Shown one piece after another: positions 9,531-19,150 of a stretch of 41,130 bases of DNA (position 1 is the first letter of the stretch; every line of letters starts with the position of its first letter). The DNA lies in assembly GCA_016788375.1 (NCBI GenBank), contig JAEUSI010000011.1:1-41130 (forward strand). The letters are read 5' to 3'. The stretch is from Ignavibacteria bacterium (lineage in GTDB: Bacteria > Bacteroidota > Ignavibacteria > Tepidaquicellales > Tepidaquicellaceae). The notes below the pieces were generated by a model that did not search any database, was not told the DNA's origin, and was given only the letters and a program-made list of their open reading frames with translations. A program made the translations under genes and the position numbers.

Positions 9531-10964
9531 TCACAGTTCGTTGATTTTTTCTATGAGCCAGAGTTTTATGCCGAAGGGATTGCACTTAATACCGGATGCA
9601 GCGGATTTGAAATCCTTTGTAATGATATTCCTGCTGTTTATTCCAGAGCCAGTGATATACCTTATTATATCGGTAATATTCTTAAAATATTCATTAAAGG
9701 AAAACTTATAATTATCCGGCAGATTTTTATCACGTGAAAGATAATGCCTGAAAGTATCAATCATGGCGAGAGCCTGTTCGTATAATCCGAGCTCATAGTA
9801 AGTCTGAAGCAGTAAATTCTTCACCTGAATTTTGATAATAAAATTCGAAAAGTTAACCTGAGAAAGAAGATTAAGAGCATTCTCAAAGTTTCTCTTCTTA
9901 AAGTCAATATAACCGTAACAAAAATTAAGGGAGCTCTGCCTGTGTTCATCGCTGAGCGAATCCTTAAATCTGCAGATATACTTTTCAGCCCATTCGAACT
10001 CGTCCACTCTGACGGCAATCTTAACATGATTAAGAAAATCCAGATACAGGATTTTACCCAATTCGATAGTTCCGAGTTCAAAATTTTCCTTTGAAAGAAG
10101 AAAATGTTCGCGCGTAAAATCCGTTTTACACTGATTGTTAAATCTGTCAGCGCAGAAACCCGACATATGAAGAAAATACATATACCTGTCGTAATGACTT
10201 AATTCATCCGAATGCTTTCCGAAGAGTTCCTTCAGCGTGAAAAAATATTTTTCATCATTTTCCTTTTCAAGAAGAATGATATTATAGTAAAGAAGAATCA
10301 CTGTATCCTGTTCATTCAGATTATTTTTGAGATATGAAAATATTTCGTCGAACATTCTGAAATCAAACTCATAATTATTCTGCTTGTTTTCATGGAGCAT
10401 AGTATTATACAGGCGGAGCATTTTGACAAGAGAATACTTGATGAAATAATTAAGCTGATCCTGAAACAGATTAAAATGAGAATTCGGATAAATGGGAGAG
10501 TAATAGTTTTTCAGTTCTGCTGCCAATTCAAACTGCTTAAGAAAATAAATTTCATCCCTGATTACGGATTCATTTAGTTTTTTGAGAGAGGAGCTGAAAA
10601 GCTGTTCATGCATATTCCTGAGATTCCTGTCGCGGAATTCTTCAAGCAGGAAATCAGTGCCAAGATCTGTTTTATTATGAAAGTGTGAAGTTGCAAGAAA
10701 CTTCCTTCCGAGAGACAGCAGATCCGAAATAATATTTTTCAGTTTAAAGTAATCATATTTTTCATCCGGAAATAACTTCCTGAAAGCGGATTCATCGTTT
10801 AATTCATCACCTGTAAAATCCGGATAGAATTTTTTCAGGAAGCTATAAAGTGAAATAACATTTTTATTCCTGTTATAATAAGGAGAGTTGATAAAATCCC
10901 GGAATTGTTTAAATTCGGATGAATCAAAAGTTTTCAAAAGCCTGACAAGACGTGTATTCTGCAT
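9531..10964 (-). CDS. Helical protein of unknown function (TPR-like)
   Basis: This 477-residue protein has no signal peptide or membrane segment and is predicted to be almost all alpha-helical. The N-terminal 80 residues (FDSSEFKQFRDFINSPYYN, YDYFKLKNIISDLL) have a pattern I associate with uncharacterised Bacteroidota/Ignavibacteria proteins. The C-terminal third (NFENALNLLSQVNF, YYELGLYEQALAMIDTF) looks like TPR-type helical hairpins, suggesting protein-protein contacts. It is transcribed alone, convergent with acsA and divergent from the 11428 gene. No enzyme motif is visible. Confidence 0.7.
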   Translation of the reverse strand: MQNTRLVRLLKTFDSSEFKQFRDFINSPYYNRNKNVISLYSFLKKFYPDFTGDELNDESAFRKLFPDEKYDYFKLKNIISDLLSLGRKFLATSHFHNKTDLGTDFLLEEFRDRNLRNMHEQLFSSSLKKLNESVIRDEIYFLKQFELAAELKNYYSPIYPNSHFNLFQDQLNYFIKYSLVKMLRLYNTMLHENKQNNYEFDFRMFDEIFSYLKNNLNEQDTVILLYYNIILLEKENDEKYFFTLKELFGKHSDELSHYDRYMYFLHMSGFCADRFNNQCKTDFTREHFLLSKENFELGTIELGKILYLDFLNHVKIAVRVDEFEWAEKYICRFKDSLSDEHRQSSLNFCYGYIDFKKRNFENALNLLSQVNFSNFIIKIQVKNLLLQTYYELGLYEQALAMIDTFRHYLSRDKNLPDNYKFSFNEYFKNITDIIRYITGSGINSRNIITKDFKSAASGIKCNPFGIKLWLIEKINEL

Positions 10965-11427
10965 TAAATAAAACGATTATTTTCTAAAAGTCCTGATATG
11001 GAAAGCTTAAAAATTGCACAGAAATGTAATATTTAAACATATAAACTCAAACAAACAGCAATAAAATTCTAAAAACGTATATATTTTTCTTTGACATAAA
11101 TAAACCATACAAATATTTTTGTAACAATGGCGATACGAATGTTTGAATTATCTTATTAAAGTTTAGTTCTTTTTTTAAATACCGAAGAATAAAATAATGC
11201 CTCTCAACTGCTTGGTCTTTATCAAACATCGTACGCCATACGAATTTAACTGATAAAGTTAAAGTAATCACTTCAAAAAAGTATTGGGAGGCGTTTTTTT
11301 TTATGAGAAGATTACAGATTTTAGGTTTAACAATTTTTTAAAAAAGGGATTAAATGAAATTTTTTAGAATAAAACTGAATTTGAAAATAAATATTACAAT
11401 AAATTAACTTCTTCAGAAAGGAGATGC
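10965..11427. other. AT-rich divergent intergenic region
   Basis: These 463 bases separate divergently transcribed genes, so promoters for both should lie here. I see a small dyad TTTAACT/AGTTAAA at about 11248-11265. A 74-codon open frame (11047-11271, minus) has no start signal and low-complexity content, and I treat it as noncoding. AGAAAGGAG at 11415-11423 is the Shine-Dalgarno of the 11428 gene. Confidence 0.5.
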
Positions 11428-14400
11428 ATGAAAAAATTAAAAACAATGTTGTTCTTGATTTTAATCACAGCAGTGTTTGTTCAGCAGAATTCATATTCGC
11501 AGAATTCAGTCAGCAGGATTAAACAGGGAACCGAGCATAAGAAAGCCGGGATAAAGATTGACAGGGGAACGGAAAGAAAGAAAATCTCGGAAAATAAAAA
11601 CCGTGAAGTTAAAAAATTCAGGGGAACATATCAGATGTTTGAAGACTTTGAATCCGGATTTTTTCCTCCTTCGGGGTGGTCAATTACATACGGGGATCAG
11701 GAATGGGCTCAGTCATATCTAAGCGCATACGGAGTAGGGGATTACAGCGCATTTTACTCAAGCTGGAATTGTTATTACGATAATAATATTATGTATTCGC
11801 CTTCATTCGGACCAACTCAGTATTCAGATTTACTTTATTTCGATTTTGCCTATGCACCTTGGGATGACGGTAATTATACATATTATGATGACATGGAAAT
11901 CTTCTATTCGGATGATTACGGAAACAACTGGTATTCTCTTGTATTTATAAACGGAATAGATCTGCAGACGGCGCCGGCAACCAACAGTTACTTTTATCCG
12001 GCTAATGAAGAGTGGGCGCAGTATTATACAGGTCTGCCCGAGGGAACGACAAATTTGTATTTTCAGGTTTATGAAAACTGCAGCAACAACATATATCTTG
12101 ACAACATAAAAGTCACCGGATTTGAAATTCCGGAAACACAATTATCGGTCACTGCTGCATATTCAAAGGGAAGATATCCCCGTAATTTTCTTACAAATGA
12201 CACAATCAGCGCAAATGTAAGCAATCTCGGAAATCAAGCTGTATCAAATTTAAAAGTTTATATGCAAATGACAGGAGCGAACAATATGTTTGACTCTGCT
12301 ACAATAACGTATCTGGAAGGAATGGATAAATATATTGTGAAATTCATTCCGTTTACGCCCATACTGAACGGCAACAGTTCAATTAAAATATGGGTAGAAT
12401 CATTTGACAACGATCCGTGGAATGACACTGCATATTGCGTAACAAATGTAAATTCAAATTATCTCTCTTATGCTGATACGGTGCTTAGCAATTATAACGG
12501 TACAATCGGGTTTTATGATCATATAGTAATCATGCAGAAGTACAGAGTTACAGATGCTAATTCCAGAATTTCTGAAATCAGGCTGAAGATGCCGGATTTC
12601 GGAACTAATCCGATCGGACAAAGAATAAAAGGAATTCTGTTAGACGGAAACGGAATGGTGGTTGCAAAGTCCGATGAATATAAAGTCAAAGCATCAGATA
12701 TAGGAAACTTTGTTACTCTGAAGCTCTCAAATCCGCATCCTTATTATCCGGTAGCAAGTAATTCTTATTTTTATGCCGGAGGAGAATTTTCAGATGCATT
12801 CGGAGACGAGTATTTCTGGAATCTTGCGAATCAGTCCGAAGATCCGCCGAGACCCGATACTTACTTCCTTGGACTGGGAGGTGAAAAAGAAATAGGTGAA
12901 ACTCTTTATCCGTATGAATTCGGAAATAAATTCGGAATAGAAGTTAAGTTAGACAATATGCCGACTGTAGATGCAGGAATTTCCAGCCTCGGGAATTTGT
13001 ATGAGCAGTATTACAGCACATCTAATGCTGCAATGACAGGGAGTGTTTATAACAATGCATTATCCGGAACTGCAAATGCGACAGTAATCAGAAAAATAAC
13101 ACCCGGATCATATACAAGCTCTGTTCCGGTAAGCATTCCCGCAAACAGCACTATGAACGTGAACTTTGCAAACTTTACATTTGTGTCAGGCACGGAATAC
13201 ATTGTAAGAGATTCAATTGTATTAACGGGTGACGTAAATCTTTCGAACAATGTACTGAGCAGGGAATTCAGACCTAAAATTGCAAAGGATATGGCGGTAA
13301 TTTATCAGAAAGACGAAGACAAAGACAGCCTGATAAGGGCTATCACAACTGACGGAAGATATACATCCAATTACGATTTAATTGACCTGAATTATAAAGG
13401 ATCAATAAGACCCTGGAAAATAGTATTTAACTGCATAAAATCGTCAAGAATCATCAAACCTTTATTAAGAGATTCGCTGAAAGCGTATCTTGACAGTTCG
13501 ACTCCTTTGAATAAAAAGACGCTGATAGTTTTCGGTGATGATGCGGACCAGTTTGATAATGTAAATTCGCCTGCCGATTCAATATTCTTCAGACAGTACC
13601 TGAAGTCACAATTTGCATCAGGAGACTGGATTAACGGACTCTCTGAAAGCGGAAGCAAGTTTAAAGGCAAAGGATTTTTCAGCGGAGTATCACAGGATTC
13701 AGTTAGTCCTCCATGGTTCAGCACTGCGGATTTAATAGAAGCAGTTAACGGAGGCACGGCGGCTTTTGTACCGAAATCGGTAACCGGAGCTGGTAATGAT
13801 TCTGCAGCAGCGGTATGTTATGCAGGAACAAATTACAATTCATTCTATATGTCAAACAGATTTTCTGATCTGAGATCAACATATGAATCGCCGCTTGACG
13901 GACCGGTTCTGATTTATTCTAAAATCATTGACTGGCTGCAGAGCTTAAATTCATCATCAAAAATACTTGATCTGACGGTATTGCTTGAAGGAATGTATGA
14001 CACCGGTTCAAATACAATGACAAGAGATACAGTGAGAGTCTATCTTAGAAATTCTTCTCCGCCGTTTGCAAAGGTTGACTCTGCAAAGGCTTATCTCAGC
14101 TCAGCCGGACAGGCAACAGTTTCATTTAACAATGCGCTTAACGGAGTAAATTATTACATACAAATAAAGCACAGAAATTCAATTGAAACATGGAGTGGAA
14201 CAGCACAGATGTTCACTTCAAATTATATGTTATACAACTTTACAAATGCATCAAACAAGGCCTTCGGTGATAATATGAAACTGATGGGAACCAGGTGGGT
14301 AATTTTCACCGGCGATTCGGAATATGACGGGATTGTGGATGCATCAGACATAAGCATGATTGAATCGGCTTCTTCAAATTCGGAAGAAGGATATATACAG

Positions 14401-14691
14401 GCAGACCTAAACAATGATTTATATACTGATGCAACAGATTTGTCAATGGTGGAAAACAACGCTGCGCTCGGTGTAAGTTCGGTCATACCGTTCGCATCTG
14501 CAGTATCACCCGGAAATGAAGTCGTAAATTTGTTTGATAAATACGGCAACAATAATACCGGAAGCAGGAATGATAATGATATATATGAAAGGACAAAAAA
14601 CTTTCCGCAGGAAAAAATCACTGATATTATTAAAAGAATGCAATACCTGAAAACAGAAGACGGAAGAACAGAAAAAAAATCACTGAGATAG
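11428..14691 (+). CDS. Secreted choice-of-anchor J protein with dockerin-like module and charged tail
   Basis: The protein has 1087 residues. A signal peptide covers about 1-25 (LKTMLFLILITAVFVQQNSYS), followed by a Lys/Arg-rich linker. A choice-of-anchor J domain occupies about 70-232 (FEDFESGFFPPSGW; LYFDFAYAPWDD; NIYLDNIKVTG). Long Ig/CARDB-like regions follow, and then a region (about 615-845) with IVFGDDADQFDN that resembles a peptidase- or GATase-like fold, though that is uncertain. The beta module is at 847-962. The tandem dockerin-like segment is at 963-1021 (DSEYDGIVDASD, DLNNDLYTDATD), where the second glycine is replaced. Unlike its two relatives, it carries 66 further residues after the dockerin-like part, Asn-rich and then Lys/Arg-rich. 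AAGGAG lies four bases before the ATG. Its partner or substrate is unknown. Confidence 0.85.
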   Translation: MKKLKTMLFLILITAVFVQQNSYSQNSVSRIKQGTEHKKAGIKIDRGTERKKISENKNREVKKFRGTYQMFEDFESGFFPPSGWSITYGDQEWAQSYLSAYGVGDYSAFYSSWNCYYDNNIMYSPSFGPTQYSDLLYFDFAYAPWDDGNYTYYDDMEIFYSDDYGNNWYSLVFINGIDLQTAPATNSYFYPANEEWAQYYTGLPEGTTNLYFQVYENCSNNIYLDNIKVTGFEIPETQLSVTAAYSKGRYPRNFLTNDTISANVSNLGNQAVSNLKVYMQMTGANNMFDSATITYLEGMDKYIVKFIPFTPILNGNSSIKIWVESFDNDPWNDTAYCVTNVNSNYLSYADTVLSNYNGTIGFYDHIVIMQKYRVTDANSRISEIRLKMPDFGTNPIGQRIKGILLDGNGMVVAKSDEYKVKASDIGNFVTLKLSNPHPYYPVASNSYFYAGGEFSDAFGDEYFWNLANQSEDPPRPDTYFLGLGGEKEIGETLYPYEFGNKFGIEVKLDNMPTVDAGISSLGNLYEQYYSTSNAAMTGSVYNNALSGTANATVIRKITPGSYTSSVPVSIPANSTMNVNFANFTFVSGTEYIVRDSIVLTGDVNLSNNVLSREFRPKIAKDMAVIYQKDEDKDSLIRAITTDGRYTSNYDLIDLNYKGSIRPWKIVFNCIKSSRIIKPLLRDSLKAYLDSSTPLNKKTLIVFGDDADQFDNVNSPADSIFFRQYLKSQFASGDWINGLSESGSKFKGKGFFSGVSQDSVSPPWFSTADLIEAVNGGTAAFVPKSVTGAGNDSAAAVCYAGTNYNSFYMSNRFSDLRSTYESPLDGPVLIYSKIIDWLQSLNSSSKILDLTVLLEGMYDTGSNTMTRDTVRVYLRNSSPPFAKVDSAKAYLSSAGQATVSFNNALNGVNYYIQIKHRNSIETWSGTAQMFTSNYMLYNFTNASNKAFGDNMKLMGTRWVIFTGDSEYDGIVDASDISMIESASSNSEEGYIQADLNNDLYTDATDLSMVENNAALGVSSVIPFASAVSPGNEVVNLFDKYGNNNTGSRNDNDIYERTKNFPQEKITDIIKRMQYLKTEDGRTEKKSLR

Positions 14692-14712
14692 TAATTTTTA
14701 AATTTCACTGAT

Positions 14713-14753
14713 CAATCTCCTGCTTCACCCCAAAGAGGCAGGAGATTTTTTTT
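14713..14753 (+). terminator. Rho-independent terminator
   Basis: AATCTCCTGC (14714-14723) pairs with GCAGGAGATT (14738-14747), followed by eight T residues. It ends the 11428 transcript, so the 14938 gene probably has its own promoter in the roughly 185 bases that follow. Confidence 0.9.
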
Positions 14754-14937
14754 ATATATTTATGAAAGGGATTTATAAAATCTCTGATAAAATTAAACGG
14801 GATTGTCAGTAAAATAATTTATAAGTATTAACAGCTGAAAGCATTAAAGCCGCTGTATTTCAAAAATATAATCTGAATCTATTCCATCCGTTGTAATTTA
14901 AAATCATAATTGCTACATTTTAAAAAAGGAGGGGAAA

Positions 14938-17865
14938 ATGAAAGTAATTACTGCTTTAGTTGTTCTGATACTCCTGACATCAATACTTATTATCAGAATT
15001 TCCGATCAGCAAAATACATCTCAAAAAACCGAAAAAGAAGAACCTTTGGAGCAGAGTCCGGGAACGGAAGACAATCCATATGCCGCATCAAAATTCAGGT
15101 ATGAAATGGTAACAGGCAAAATCTCTGATTCAGATCCGGGAATTATGCGCAGGGAAGCCGTTAAATATTCTGAAGATAAATTGTCTGAGTACAGAACTCA
15201 GAGCAGTATGCCGGCGAATCCCTGGATTACGCGGGGTCCTACAAACACAACAATCGGCGGAAGAGTCCGGTCGATTTTAATTAAACCGACACAGAATAAT
15301 GTTATTCTTTGCGGAGCAGTATCCGGCGGGGTATGGAAGTCAACAAACTCAGGAACTACATGGGTTCCGAGATTGGATGCTGAAAATCCAGTTTCAATAA
15401 GCACTCTGTTAATTGACCCGCTTAATCCTGATATAGTATATGCAGGAACAGGCGAAGGCTGGGTAGATTTATACGGTGGAGGAATTTACAAATCAACAAA
15501 TTTCGGGGATACGTGGACGCTGCTGCCGGCTACTTCCGGAAGCGAAGCTTCAAAGTTCAGAAATGTCAAAAAAATGGCATCGGATAACATCGGAAATATT
15601 TATGCGGCGACAAATGACAACAGATACAAGGACGGCTTAAATAATTTTTCCTTTGACGGCGGTCTTTACAGAAGTCCGGATCAGGGAAACAGCTGGATAA
15701 AGATCAGTTCAACTGATATCAGCACTAACTATTACAATCCGTGCGACGTCATAGCAATTGATCCGATGAACATAATCTATGCTGTAGGTGAATACTTTTA
15801 CAATCAGGGAATTTACAGAACAAGCGACGGAGGTGTATCATGGACACACATTACGGCTGGGCTTCCGGCTTCCGGATATGACAGGATAGCGCTTGCAAAA
15901 GATCCGAATCAGACAAATGTGATTTATGCTGCTATACATTCAACCGACTATTCATCCGGAGGCGACGGCGGTTTAAAGGGAATATACAAATCAAATGATT
16001 CCGGATACACTTGGACTGCTTTGCCGAAACCGCCACCTCTTGTTTCTACAGGTAATAAATCCTATATGCGAGATCAGGGATGGTATGATAATGTCATTGC
16101 TGTAGATCCGTATAATTCGCAAAACATTTATCTCGGCGGAGTTGATCTGATGAAATCTACAAACGGCGGATTGACATGGTTTCAGCTGACATACTGGGAT
16201 AACTATTACGGAACCCCTGTTGTTCATGCCGATCATCATGCAATAGTTTTTGATCCGCTTGTAAACGGAACAATTTACGACGGATGTGACGGCGGAATAT
16301 ACAGAAGCACGGATTACGGCGCACACTGGAACAGCAGAAACACCAATCTGCAGATAGCTCAGTTTTACAGCGGAGCTGTTTTTCCGACCGGTTCTATTTT
16401 GTGGGGAGGTACACAGGACAACGGACATTTGAAAACTTTTTCTTCGGGTCCTACCTGGGATATATCATTCGGCGGTGACGGCGGATATTCAGCACAGCAT
16501 CAGCAGGATCCTTTCATGGCATTTGAAGAATATGTATATCTGGATATGAGAAAAACAGTTGATATGGGATTGAACTGGTCTTCATGCCTGAACGGACTCA
16601 GTGATGCCGGTGATCCGTATAAATGTTTGTTTATTGCGCCTTTCGCTATGAATCCGGAAAAATCAGATGTACTTCTTGCAGGCTCGGATAAAGTATGGAT
16701 GACTGATGATGCTGCGGAGAACTGGACGCAGGTAAGCTATACTTTTTATTCAGGACAGGTTGTCAGCGCAGTGACTGTCTGCAATGATGCGGTTGATTAT
16801 ATGTGCTTTGCGGGAACAACAAACGGAAGGATTTATAAAAGCAATAATCTTGATATAGCAAACGGAACAGGAAATTCCTGGTATGACATTACACCTCCTG
16901 GAAATAACGGAGCTTTTGTAAGAAGAATAACAGTTGACCCTGTCAATAAAAACAGGATATATGCCTGTTATTCAGGATACAATCCTTCCGGGATACTCAG
17001 TTCAAGACATGTATATTTTTCTCCTGATCAGGGAATAACATGGATTGATATTTCATATAATCTGCCGAATGTTCCCGTTCATTCACTAGTGCTTGATACG
17101 ACAAATTCGCCTTTGACTCCGGTAATATACATCGGAACGGAGACCGGGATATACAATTCAACTGATAACGGGCTTATCTGGCAGATATTCAGCGTCTCTC
17201 CGATGCCGTCCTATGTGCCTGTGGACGAGCTGGTTATTCAGTCAGCGACTAAAAAACTTATTGCATTTACATACGGAAGAGGTGCCTGGGAGACACAGCT
17301 TGATTCAAGAATTACATCAGTTATACTAAGAACAGTGATGGAAGGCTATTATAATGCTGCTACAAATCAGGCAAAAAGAAGAGATACACTTTCTCTTTAC
17401 GCAAGAGAAGTTTCCTTCCCTTATACAATTGTTGATTCCGGAAAAGCCGTATTGGATACAATTTTTCTTACAGCAGATTATGCTTTCAGCAAGGTTACAA
17501 CGGGTACATATTATTTTGTAGTCAAGCACAGAAACTGCATTGAGACCTGGACTAAAGCCGGAGGTACACTTGTTACACAAGGGCAGACAAAGAATATTGC
17601 ATTATTCGGAAATATAAATGAAGCTTACGGCAGTAATATGAAGTTAGTAGACAATGTTCCCGTAAGGTATGCAATATACAGCGGCGATTGTAATCAGGAT
17701 CAGATTATTGATGCAGGTGATGTCAGCATGATAGAGAATGATGCATCAGCTTCTGCAGGCGGATATATAGTTAGTGATCTGACAGGTGATGAATATGTTG
17801 ATGCAGATGATCTATCAATTGTTGAAAATAATGCATCGGCTTCGATATATGTAATTTCGCCGTGA
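14938..17865 (+). CDS. Sortilin/BNR-type beta-propeller surface protein with dockerin-like C-terminus
   Basis: The protein has 975 residues. An N-terminal hydrophobic segment (about 3-22) lacks an obvious cleavage site, so it could be a signal peptide or an anchor. Residues about 95-790 carry repeated VPS10/sortilin-like or BNR propeller blades, recognised by GGVWKSTNSGTTW, GGIYKSTNFGDTW, GIYRTSDGGVSW and GIYNSTDNGLIW. Such propellers occur in xyloglucanase-like enzymes and in many Ignavibacteria surface proteins, but no catalytic residues can be assigned here. The beta module is at about 795-916 and the tandem dockerin-like segment at 917-975 (DCNQDQIIDAGD, DLTGDEYVDADD), ending in VISP. AAGGAGGGG precedes the ATG. 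It neighbours a second dockerin-like protein but has its own terminator. Confidence 0.85.
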   Translation: MKVITALVVLILLTSILIIRISDQQNTSQKTEKEEPLEQSPGTEDNPYAASKFRYEMVTGKISDSDPGIMRREAVKYSEDKLSEYRTQSSMPANPWITRGPTNTTIGGRVRSILIKPTQNNVILCGAVSGGVWKSTNSGTTWVPRLDAENPVSISTLLIDPLNPDIVYAGTGEGWVDLYGGGIYKSTNFGDTWTLLPATSGSEASKFRNVKKMASDNIGNIYAATNDNRYKDGLNNFSFDGGLYRSPDQGNSWIKISSTDISTNYYNPCDVIAIDPMNIIYAVGEYFYNQGIYRTSDGGVSWTHITAGLPASGYDRIALAKDPNQTNVIYAAIHSTDYSSGGDGGLKGIYKSNDSGYTWTALPKPPPLVSTGNKSYMRDQGWYDNVIAVDPYNSQNIYLGGVDLMKSTNGGLTWFQLTYWDNYYGTPVVHADHHAIVFDPLVNGTIYDGCDGGIYRSTDYGAHWNSRNTNLQIAQFYSGAVFPTGSILWGGTQDNGHLKTFSSGPTWDISFGGDGGYSAQHQQDPFMAFEEYVYLDMRKTVDMGLNWSSCLNGLSDAGDPYKCLFIAPFAMNPEKSDVLLAGSDKVWMTDDAAENWTQVSYTFYSGQVVSAVTVCNDAVDYMCFAGTTNGRIYKSNNLDIANGTGNSWYDITPPGNNGAFVRRITVDPVNKNRIYACYSGYNPSGILSSRHVYFSPDQGITWIDISYNLPNVPVHSLVLDTTNSPLTPVIYIGTETGIYNSTDNGLIWQIFSVSPMPSYVPVDELVIQSATKKLIAFTYGRGAWETQLDSRITSVILRTVMEGYYNAATNQAKRRDTLSLYAREVSFPYTIVDSGKAVLDTIFLTADYAFSKVTTGTYYFVVKHRNCIETWTKAGGTLVTQGQTKNIALFGNINEAYGSNMKLVDNVPVRYAIYSGDCNQDQIIDAGDVSMIENDASASAGGYIVSDLTGDEYVDADDLSIVENNASASIYVISP

Positions 17866-17921
17866 TGATTTTCAGAAAATTGTTCAGCTCAGGATTTTAA
17901 TTCTGCAGTCTGAAGGATTAT

Positions 17922-17950
17922 AAAAGCAGGATATTAATCCTGCTTTTTTT
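17922..17950 (+). terminator. Rho-independent terminator
   Basis: AAAGCAGGAT (17923-17932) pairs with ATCCTGCTTT (17937-17946) around ATTA, followed by a T-tract. It ends the 14938 transcript. Confidence 0.9.
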
Positions 17951-18015
17951 ATTGCCGGAATTTAATATTTTATAAACAAAAAGATTGTTCGTTCGTATAT
18001 TTCACTGAATTCCGA

Positions 18016-18042
18016 AATAAAATAAAATAAAATCAAATCAAA
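18016..18042 (+). repeat. Pentanucleotide tandem repeat in the leader of the phosphatase gene
   Basis: About five AAATA/AAATC units abut the TTG start codon at 18043, with no Shine-Dalgarno. A-rich leaders are common for this group. A change in copy number would alter the untranslated leader only, not the reading frame. Confidence 0.45.
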
Positions 18043-19125
18043 TTGTCAAAAGAATCCATCTTTAAGAGAGTATATGATTTTTATTCAAAAGACCTGACAG
18101 CTGCCGAATTTGAGCGGCTGATAATGCAGGAAACTCCTTCCCGGTATAAATATTTTGCAAGAAGCATAGATAAAACGTCAGTTCATAAGAATAAAGTCAG
18201 AGAGATACTGACTTTCTCGAGAAATTTTATTGTAGCTTTTCTGACAAAACTGTCACCGGTAATCAGAATAATTTATACAGTTTCGGTAGTAGCTTTTATT
18301 TTTTCATTTCTGAACGGAAGCTGGGATATGGCATTACTGTCATTTACAGTCATCAATCTGCTTTTGTTTTTTGAAATTGCAGATAAACTGACTGCAAGAG
18401 ATGAGCTTGAAATCGCCAAAGATGTACAGATGAGTTTAATACCGGGCAAACCGCCTGAAGATAAAAACTTCGGCATATCCAGTTATTATGAAACAGCGAA
18501 AGAAGTCGGAGGGGATTTCATTGATTTTGTACAAAAGCCGGACGGTTCATACATAGTCGCAATCGGAGATATATCGGGGAAAGGAATGTCGGCAGCCCTT
18601 CATATGCTTCAGGTAAGCCTGATGTTCAGATATATTTCTGACACATTAAACAATCCTAAAACAATACTTACATTTCTGAATAAAAATATATTTGCATACA
18701 TTAAAAAAGGTCTGTATCTGAGCATGACAATTGCAGAAGTGAAGGAAAAATCCCTGAAAGTCTGCCGAGCCGGGCATATGCCGCTTCTTTATTACAAATC
18801 TGAGGGAAAAACCGTCACAGAGATAAAGCAGAGCGGAATGGCACTAGGGCTGAACAACAGCGATCTTTTTTCAGGATCGCTTCAGGAATATCAGCTGAAT
18901 GCTGATAAAAATGATATACTGGTTTTTTATTCTGACGGGCTGACAGAATCAATGAATACACAGAACGCAGAATTCGGATTAGAAAGGCTTAAAAGGATAA
19001 TTTCGGATAATCCGGAAAAGAGTGCGGAAGAAATTAAGTCAGTTCTGCTGAATGAAATATACTCTTTCAGGGGATTCGCTGAAGTCCATGACGACATTAC
19101 TTTTATAATAATGAAAGCTCTGTAA
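18043..19125 (+). CDS. Membrane-anchored SpoIIE-family PP2C serine/threonine phosphatase
   Basis: This 360-residue protein is translated from a TTG; no ATG lies near the conserved N-terminus. Two membrane helices (about 72-90 and 94-112) precede a cytosolic PP2C/SpoIIE domain (about 120-360). The metal-binding motifs are intact: EVGGDF (Asp158), GDISGKGMSAAL, FYSDGLTE and the terminal HDDITFIIMK. By family knowledge, such RsbU-like phosphatases dephosphorylate an anti-sigma-factor antagonist in partner-switching pathways. No STAS antagonist or anti-sigma kinase is encoded nearby, so its partner lies elsewhere. There is no PAS, GAF or receiver domain; sensing would come through the membrane segment or an N-terminal partner. 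It converges with the 19151 gene. Confidence 0.88.
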   Translation: MSKESIFKRVYDFYSKDLTAAEFERLIMQETPSRYKYFARSIDKTSVHKNKVREILTFSRNFIVAFLTKLSPVIRIIYTVSVVAFIFSFLNGSWDMALLSFTVINLLLFFEIADKLTARDELEIAKDVQMSLIPGKPPEDKNFGISSYYETAKEVGGDFIDFVQKPDGSYIVAIGDISGKGMSAALHMLQVSLMFRYISDTLNNPKTILTFLNKNIFAYIKKGLYLSMTIAEVKEKSLKVCRAGHMPLLYYKSEGKTVTEIKQSGMALGLNNSDLFSGSLQEYQLNADKNDILVFYSDGLTESMNTQNAEFGLERLKRIISDNPEKSAEEIKSVLLNEIYSFRGFAEVHDDITFIIMKAL

Positions 19126-19150
19126 ATCCTTAAGATCTGGATATACAATT

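Noticed and set aside
11047-11271. 74-codon minus-strand open frame in the divergent gap
   Set aside because: No ribosome binding site, AT-driven composition, and no domain or family signal.
14938-17865. Assignment as a glycoside hydrolase (xyloglucanase family)
   Set aside because: The propeller blades resemble those of GH74 and sortilin proteins, but no catalytic acids could be placed, so only the fold is claimed.
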